In this document: positions 8,801 through 12,043 of the stretch, one piece after another | Layout: each line of letters begins with the position of its first letter | How positions within the stretch are numbered: the first letter of the stretch is position 1 | Origin: Bdellovibrionales bacterium | Lineage (GTDB): Bacteria > Bdellovibrionota_G > JALEGL01 > JAGRAY01 | Direction: 5' to 3' | NCBI GenBank assembly: GCA_020434375.1 | Contig: JAGRAY010000040.1 | Coordinates: 1-12,043 of the forward strand | Length of the DNA: 12,043 nt | Notes under the pieces: model-generated | Databases searched by the model: none | What the model saw: only the letters and a program-made list of their open reading frames with translations | Told to the model about the DNA's origin: nothing | Translations under genes and position numbers: made by a program

Positions 8801-9642
8801 GTGCCTTTGAGATTCAAATGGCAGCGAGCGGTTCCTTCAACATCTTGCTGCAAAGAAAACAAATCTAAATCATCCAACGCCTTTAAAGTATCGGGAATGT
8901 CCGAGAACATGTCCATCTGCAAATCGAGTTTTGGGAACAAATCACCTTTCATCGTGCCGTCCACACCCAGCCCCATTATATGAAAGTGTTTAATATGAAT
9001 ATGATCAGCTTGCCTTTCGACAACTACGGACACATCATCAAATGCGATTTTTCTCTTTCCTCTATAAACCTCTCCAAATCCTTTCCAAGTCCACTCTTCA
9101 TTTGATCCACCACTTTGATAGCTAGCGTGTCCGCGACTAATCTGAACTTGCAAATCACTCCCGGGTAGCTCTAACGCCAACCGAGCGCCTTTAACTTCAA
9201 GGCCGTCAACTTTAAGTTCTATGAGATCCGACGCCGACGGGATTTTAAATTTTTTGGTTTTCTTTTGCTTTGCTGGAACAGCCGATTGCGTGAGATCGAT
9301 TCTAAAAAATGGGTCCTCCACAACGACGTTTTTAACGTAGATTTTTCCGGTGAAAATGGGTCCTACACCTGGCTCAATCGATATTTTCTTAACGCTAAAC
9401 TGTTTCAGTGGCCCTTTATCAATATCAACCGACAGATCTATAATTTCGACCAGTGGAGGAAAAAGATGCACACTAATGGTTTCAACACTAGTCTTGCCAC
9501 CAAGCCGCCTTGAAACTTCTGTCAGCACAAAACGCCTTGCCATGGTGTTGACAAGTGTATCCCAATAAAACAAAAGTAAGCCTGCTGCCAAAGCCAGGAT
9601 CAACCCTGAAACAACAACTCTTTTTGTGGCCCTTCGAGACAT
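5770..9642 (-). CDS. tamB: TamB family translocation/assembly or lipid-transport bridge protein (AsmA-like, DUF490 C-terminus)
   Basis: The predicted protein is 1,290 residues, similar to E. coli TamB (1,259). It is anchored in the inner membrane and spans the periplasm as a long beta-groove that meets a barrel protein of the Omp85 family. TamB relatives are linked to outer-membrane protein assembly and to phospholipid transport to the outer membrane. A basic N-terminus (MSRRATKR) precedes one transmembrane helix (about residues 9-27). About 900 residues of repetitive beta-rich sequence with recurrent G-x-hydrophobic strands follow. The C-terminal third shows the TamB/DUF490 signatures: GVVTFDKKDEVDPLVDLTAK (the DP at about 1113-1114), FLSSQPVRDETNIIALLTIG (about 1138-1157), and an aromatic end, VDFEFKFDF. 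The ATG at 9640-9642 is chosen because a GGGA lies 5 nt upstream. The longer open frame begins only with a TTG at 9675 that has no ribosome site. It is the first gene of a two-gene operon, and the Omp85 gene starts inside its 3' end. Confidence 0.93.
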   Translation of the reverse strand: MSRRATKRVVVSGLILALAAGLLLFYWDTLVNTMARRFVLTEVSRRLGGKTSVETISVHLFPPLVEIIDLSVDIDKGPLKQFSVKKISIEPGVGPIFTGKIYVKNVVVEDPFFRIDLTQSAVPAKQKKTKKFKIPSASDLIELKVDGLEVKGARLALELPGSDLQVQISRGHASYQSGGSNEEWTWKGFGEVYRGKRKIAFDDVSVVVERQADHIHIKHFHIMGLGVDGTMKGDLFPKLDLQMDMFSDIPDTLKALDDLDLFSLQQDVEGTARCHLNLKGTFDAWSATGEMNAQSLSLMDRDIDSIKSKISFNSKELQSLDLTVQSEGATMKLEVNDISKNSSGNFRFLARDVPFESIEKWIDPEVENYSLLGPVSVESEGRLGLWPLSLFGNFQIAAPKLSLNFDEDVNRFLPIHFDEVRIHGELGWSKERNFFVDAGELLANGLEGKFKFDFPKNTFPSGLWVGNLLDVGEIFDKSMPVKGAGQIGGGLKVDDQGFEALISLNIENFQYSQRAKHDLVGDILFKKKHTFLKNFSVESVQGNASLKFDADFDQKNKKELLKARFSEFDLGWIADIASIAYPIASDVEGVGSGQVLLGDFSTKMNGQIELTSNKAQWRGLLFDSVEADVAFENGTAVFNRAEIIKEKDYRAALTGKMGLTSYDHLQLAFSGLPLSFLETPEFIRQFVSIADGRVSFHGPLDNPMVEGSFQLFHENELGEKSWAGIASMNGPLDRVNGSVSLNKDSFEAIGWLDFKNLADFKTKGHFNHFSLNPVFQGVPSTIAAEWDFSGHLKSFKNWNGQMTFHSIQFGQEERAIQLSRPTQVNVKQGQIQPTKMVFEGKETQLESLISIDASENLAVSMKGSIPLGILSLFRTGISRAEGNLQVQLDFGGPFDDLKAAGRYSSQGALIQFKEFPHDLENATLRGTIDQKSMYVDEMQAIVGGGNVKASGRLDFGSNEDSKISLVGYADHVSMRFPDWLPMTASGSMSLVGSLIQPTLKGDFTIHRARYQDEWDWKSQILTFGSSARNSRILKTKEENIYFDLHFTSEGDQILLKNDIAEGKLRGDVRLVGSDKQIGLLGKVEVVEGTVEFLDNLFELTSGVVTFDKKDEVDPLVDLTAKTRVAQVDIFLDIRTEDDEIKAFLSSQPVRDETNIIALLTIGVDTDQLLVTQQNSNVSSSVLPGVLSAPVQSKLQKGLRETKVLDTLQFVPFFSDQTQSTGLKMLVGKELFPKVKLLYSTDLFNVGAENTIRLEQSFNDNVSLQGSVRDNRQDQNEEIDFGVDFEFKFDF

Positions 9643-9670
9643 AGTTTCCCAAACGTAATATAACTCCAAC

Positions 9671-9683
9671 CCCAATATTTGGG
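9671..9683. promoter_or_regulatory. Short dyad in the tamB 5' region, possible operator
   Basis: CCCAATATTTGGG is a perfect 5-bp inverted repeat (CCCAA/TTGGG) around a 3-bp centre. It lies 28 bp upstream of the tamB start codon, just downstream (in tamB direction) of an AT-rich stretch with a -10-like TATACT (minus strand, 9717-9722). It could be an operator or a small hairpin in the leader. No other copy was seen in the window, so support is slight. The rest of the 196-bp spacer shows no gene. Confidence 0.2.
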
Positions 9684-9772
9684 TGAAAAAGTTAAGATTT
9701 TGAAAATATTCTTTGAAGTATATTGAAAGTTATAGGCTCAGGCTTTTGAAAATGTACTCTTCTGTATCCGAT

Positions 9773-9800
9773 TTGACCTCAGATTGCCTAGACGAATATT
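9773..9800 (+). promoter_or_regulatory. Candidate promoter of the tRNA-Gly/aceE unit
   Basis: TTGACC (9773-9778, 5 of 6 consensus) is followed after 16 bp by AATATT (9795-9800, 4 of 6). Transcription would start near 9807, about 32 nt before the mature tRNA. A GC-rich stretch (GCGATTGCGG) follows the -10, as is common at stable-RNA promoters. A second possibility is TAGACG (9789-9794), a 17-bp spacer, and TACAAC (9812-9817). As aceE has no room for its own promoter outside the tRNA, this element probably drives both. Confidence 0.4.
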
Positions 9801-9838
9801 TGCGATTGCGGTACAACTCTACTGATTTTGGCTGAAAA

Positions 9839-9913
9839 GCGGGAGTAATTCAGCGGTAGAATGCCAGCTTCCCAAGCTGGACGCCATGGGTTCGATCCCC
9901 ATCTCCCGCTCCA
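9839..9913 (+). tRNA. tRNA-Gly, anticodon CCC
   Basis: A full cloverleaf of 75 nt is present with an encoded CCA tail (9911-9913). The acceptor stem is GCGGGAG (9839-9845) paired with CTCCCGC (9903-9909), with discriminator T at 9910. The D arm is ATTC-AGCGGTA-GAAT. The anticodon arm is CCAGC-TTCCCAA-GCTGG, with U33 and anticodon CCC, which reads GGG. The variable loop is five bases, and the T arm is ATGGG-TTCGATC-CCCAT. The anticodon loop and the discriminator match the E. coli glyU type. Its 3' end lies only 16 nt before the aceE start codon, so the two are probably made as one transcript. Confidence 0.98.
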
Positions 9914-9919
9914 AGATTT

Positions 9920-9923
9920 AAGG
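9920..9923 (+). promoter_or_regulatory. aceE: Ribosome binding site that fixes the aceE start
   Basis: AAGG sits 6 nt before the ATG at 9930 and an in-frame TAA immediately precedes that ATG (9927-9929), so translation cannot begin further upstream. The later in-frame ATGs at 9936 and 9966 are too far away or have no Shine-Dalgarno sequence. The site begins 6 nt after the tRNA CCA end, so tRNA 3' processing would cut right beside it. Confidence 0.75.
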
Positions 9924-9929
9924 TACTAA

Positions 9930-12043
9930 ATGGTAATGAAAGCACAAACACGAAACACAGAAACCATGACTACAAATTTCGATATTGAACTTCAAGAATG
10001 GCTAGAATCCCTCAAAGCTGTTATCGACGCCGAGGGAACAGATAGAGCCGCTTATCTTTTGGAGCATCTTGTCGCCTACGGCCAGAAATTTGGCTTGCGA
10101 GATTTTTCTCTTACTACACCTTACATCAATACGATTCCACCAGAGGAACAACCTGAATACCCTGGAAACCTAGCCTTAGAAAAAAAAATCTCAGCCATTA
10201 TTCGATGGAATGCTATAGCCATGGTTTTAAGAGCGAACAAAAAAGAAGATGGTATTGGCGGGCATATTTCCACTTACGCTTCTTCGGCCGTATTGCATGA
10301 AATTGGCTTCAATCATTTTTTTCGAGGTAAAGACAGTCCAGATGCCGATTTTATCTATTTTCAAGGACATGCTTCACCCGGAATTTATGCAAGAGCTTTT
10401 CTCGAAGGGCGCATCAGTGAAACGCTTGTAGACAACTTTCGACGTGAGATGGCTGCCGGTGGTGGACTGTCGTCTTATCCTCACCCGCAGTTAATGCCCG
10501 ACTTTTGGGAGTTTCCAACGGTATCCATGGGCATTGGAGGACTCACGGCCATTTATCATGCGCGCTTTATTCGCTACCTTGAAAACCGACAGCTTAAAAC
10601 GCCAAGTGATTCAAAAGTATGGTGCTTCATGGGAGATGGCGAAATGGACGAACCAGAATCCATCGGTGCACTTTCCTTGGCGTCAAGAGAAAACCTCGAC
10701 AACTTGATCTTTGTGGTCAATTGCAATCTGCAACGCCTGGATGGCCCTGTTAGAGGCAATGGCAAGATCATTCAAGAACTCGAAGGTATTTTTAAAGGTG
10801 CCGGTTGGAACGTCATTAAAGTTGTGTGGGACACATCCTGGGACGCTTTATTAGCCAATGACGCGCAAGGAAAGCTTGTTCACCGCCTGACCGAAATGCT
10901 TGATGGTCACTATCAAAAACATGTGGTCTCAGATGGTGCATTCATTCGCGGCGATATTACCCAAGGCGACACTGATCTTACACGCCTTTTTGATTCCATG
11001 AGTGATGAACAAGTTAAAAATCTTGGGCGAGGTGGTCATGACTGGAATAAGGTTTACGCGGCCTACCATCGTGCAACGACCCACAAAGGTGCACCAACAG
11101 TCATTCTTGTAAAAACTGTAAAAGGTTTTGGCATGGGCGAAAGTGGCGAAGGCAAAAACGTAGCTCACCAACAAAAGAAAATGAAACTCGAAGACCTCAG
11201 GGATTTTAGCACGCGATTCAATCTAAATCTTTCTGATCAAGATCTGGAAAAGCTCTCTTTCATTAAACCTAAAAAAGACAGCCCTGAAATTCAATATCTT
11301 TTGGAGCAGCGGTCGAAGCTCAAAGGATTTGTACCAAAGAGAAGTGCGCACCGTTCAAAAAAATTAAAAGCACCCCCGCGCTCTAATTATGAAGAGTTTT
11401 ATTCTGGGACCAAAGATCGAGAAGTATCGACAACCATGGCTTTTGTCAAAATGCTTTCAAATTTAATCAAAGACAAAGATATCGGAAAATACATTGTTCC
11501 CATTATTCCTGACGAAGCCCGAACCTTTGGTATGGAATCGATGTTTAGACAAATTGGTATTTACGCTCCGAGCGGCCAACTTTATGAACCGGTCGATAAA
11601 AAAAATCTTCTTTACTACAAAGAAGCTCAAGACGGCCAAATTCTTGAAGAAGGCATTACAGAAGCCGGATCGATGTCTTCTTTTATGGCCGCAGGAACCG
11701 CCTATGCCAACCATGGAATTCCGATGATGCCCTTCTATATTTTCTATTCGATGTTCGGACTACAACGAATTGGAGATTTTGCCTGGGCCGCATCCGATCA
11801 ACAATGCAAAGGGTTTTTATTAGGAGCCACAGCAGGAAGAACAACGCTCTCAGGTGAAGGGCTTCAACATCAAGATGGTCATAGTCATGTTCTTGCACTG
11901 CCAATTCCAACATTGAAAGCCTACGACCCTGCGTATGCTTATGAAATCGCCGTTATTTTAGAAGATGGCATTCATCGTATGTACATAGACGGTGAAGATA
12001 CCTTTTACTATCTCACGCTTGGTAACGAAAACTATGTTCAACC
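9930..12043 (+). CDS. aceE: Pyruvate dehydrogenase E1 component, homodimeric AceE type (3' end outside window)
   Basis: This is the thiamine-diphosphate enzyme (EC 1.2.4.1) that decarboxylates pyruvate and passes the acetyl group to the lipoyl domain of E2 in the cytoplasmic pyruvate dehydrogenase complex. About 704 codons are present, against 887 residues in E. coli AceE, so roughly the last 180 residues are missing. The TPP/Mg motif runs from GDGEMDEPES (GDG at 235-237) to NCNLQRLDGPVRGNG (NCN at 264-266). Residues matching E. coli active-site positions are present: H112 in GGHIS (H106), H147 in QGHASPG (H142), H413 in VAHQQKK (H407, mobile loop) and E578 in GITEAGS (E571). Other strongly conserved blocks are SSYPHPQLMPDFWEFPTVSM, IPDEARTFGME and SGEGLQHQDGHSH. 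No frameshift is seen. The start at 9930 is set by the AAGG site and the stop codon just upstream. aceF and lpd would be expected downstream. Confidence 0.98.
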   Translation, partial: MVMKAQTRNTETMTTNFDIELQEWLESLKAVIDAEGTDRAAYLLEHLVAYGQKFGLRDFSLTTPYINTIPPEEQPEYPGNLALEKKISAIIRWNAIAMVLRANKKEDGIGGHISTYASSAVLHEIGFNHFFRGKDSPDADFIYFQGHASPGIYARAFLEGRISETLVDNFRREMAAGGGLSSYPHPQLMPDFWEFPTVSMGIGGLTAIYHARFIRYLENRQLKTPSDSKVWCFMGDGEMDEPESIGALSLASRENLDNLIFVVNCNLQRLDGPVRGNGKIIQELEGIFKGAGWNVIKVVWDTSWDALLANDAQGKLVHRLTEMLDGHYQKHVVSDGAFIRGDITQGDTDLTRLFDSMSDEQVKNLGRGGHDWNKVYAAYHRATTHKGAPTVILVKTVKGFGMGESGEGKNVAHQQKKMKLEDLRDFSTRFNLNLSDQDLEKLSFIKPKKDSPEIQYLLEQRSKLKGFVPKRSAHRSKKLKAPPRSNYEEFYSGTKDREVSTTMAFVKMLSNLIKDKDIGKYIVPIIPDEARTFGMESMFRQIGIYAPSGQLYEPVDKKNLLYYKEAQDGQILEEGITEAGSMSSFMAAGTAYANHGIPMMPFYIFYSMFGLQRIGDFAWAASDQQCKGFLLGATAGRTTLSGEGLQHQDGHSHVLALPIPTLKAYDPAYAYEIAVILEDGIHRMYIDGEDTFYYLTLGNENYVQ

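Noticed and set aside
8723..9568. Three plus-strand frames of 72-86 codons antisense to the N-terminal part of tamB
   Set aside because: They show no domain, no ribosome site and no conserved pattern, and tamB is continuous through the region on the other strand.
9643..9675. Longer start for TamB at the TTG at 9675
   Set aside because: The codon is TTG without a ribosome site, while the ATG at 9642 has GGGA at suitable spacing and gives a standard anchor sequence.
1..12043. Insertion sequences, phage genes, CRISPR arrays or a defence island
   Set aside because: No transposase, integrase, terminal inverted repeats or spaced direct repeats were seen. The tRNA 3' end is followed directly by aceE, so it is not serving as an integration site here.

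Overview
The window comes from a diderm (Gram-negative) bacterium of moderately low GC content. Two genes for a trans-envelope system (a TamB/AsmA-like bridge protein and an Omp85 outer-membrane barrel), an AceE-type homodimeric pyruvate dehydrogenase E1 and a glycine tRNA all point to a proteobacterium or a relative. The many POTRA domains, the tamB-before-Omp85 gene order and the stand-alone AAA/TPR protein suggest a Bdellovibrionota or deltaproteobacteria-like lineage. That placement is an inference and is not proven by the sequence.

Layout. Positions 1-114 hold the 5' end of a leftward gene that begins with a textbook signal peptide and runs off the left edge. A 150-bp divergent control region follows, carrying three copies of the dyad AACT-NN-AGTT (199-243). 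From 265 to 3006 a rightward gene encodes a 913-residue STAND-like AAA ATPase with TPR-type repeats and no recognisable output domain. It converges, across only 20 bp, on a leftward two-gene operon. In transcription order this is tamB (9642-5770), then an Omp85 protein with about seven POTRA domains (5819-3027); the two genes overlap by 50 bp. A 196-bp divergent spacer (9643-9838) separates the operon from a rightward unit of tRNA-Gly(CCC) (9839-9913) and, 16 bp later, aceE (from 9930, cut by the right edge after about 704 codons).

How the genes work together. TamB and the Omp85 protein form one functional unit: an inner-membrane-anchored periplasmic bridge docking on the POTRA arm of an outer-membrane barrel, as in the translocation and assembly module (TAM). 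aceE starts the pyruvate-to-acetyl-CoA step, and its partner genes (aceF, lpd) would be expected beyond the right edge. The AAA/TPR protein looks like a signalling or regulatory ATPase that may control, or be controlled with, the divergent secreted-protein gene.

No mobile element, CRISPR array or obvious horizontally acquired island is visible. The points most worth following up are the expanded POTRA arm with paired cysteines, the tRNA joined to aceE, and the triple-dyad control region. No gene-free stretch exceeds 300 bases.
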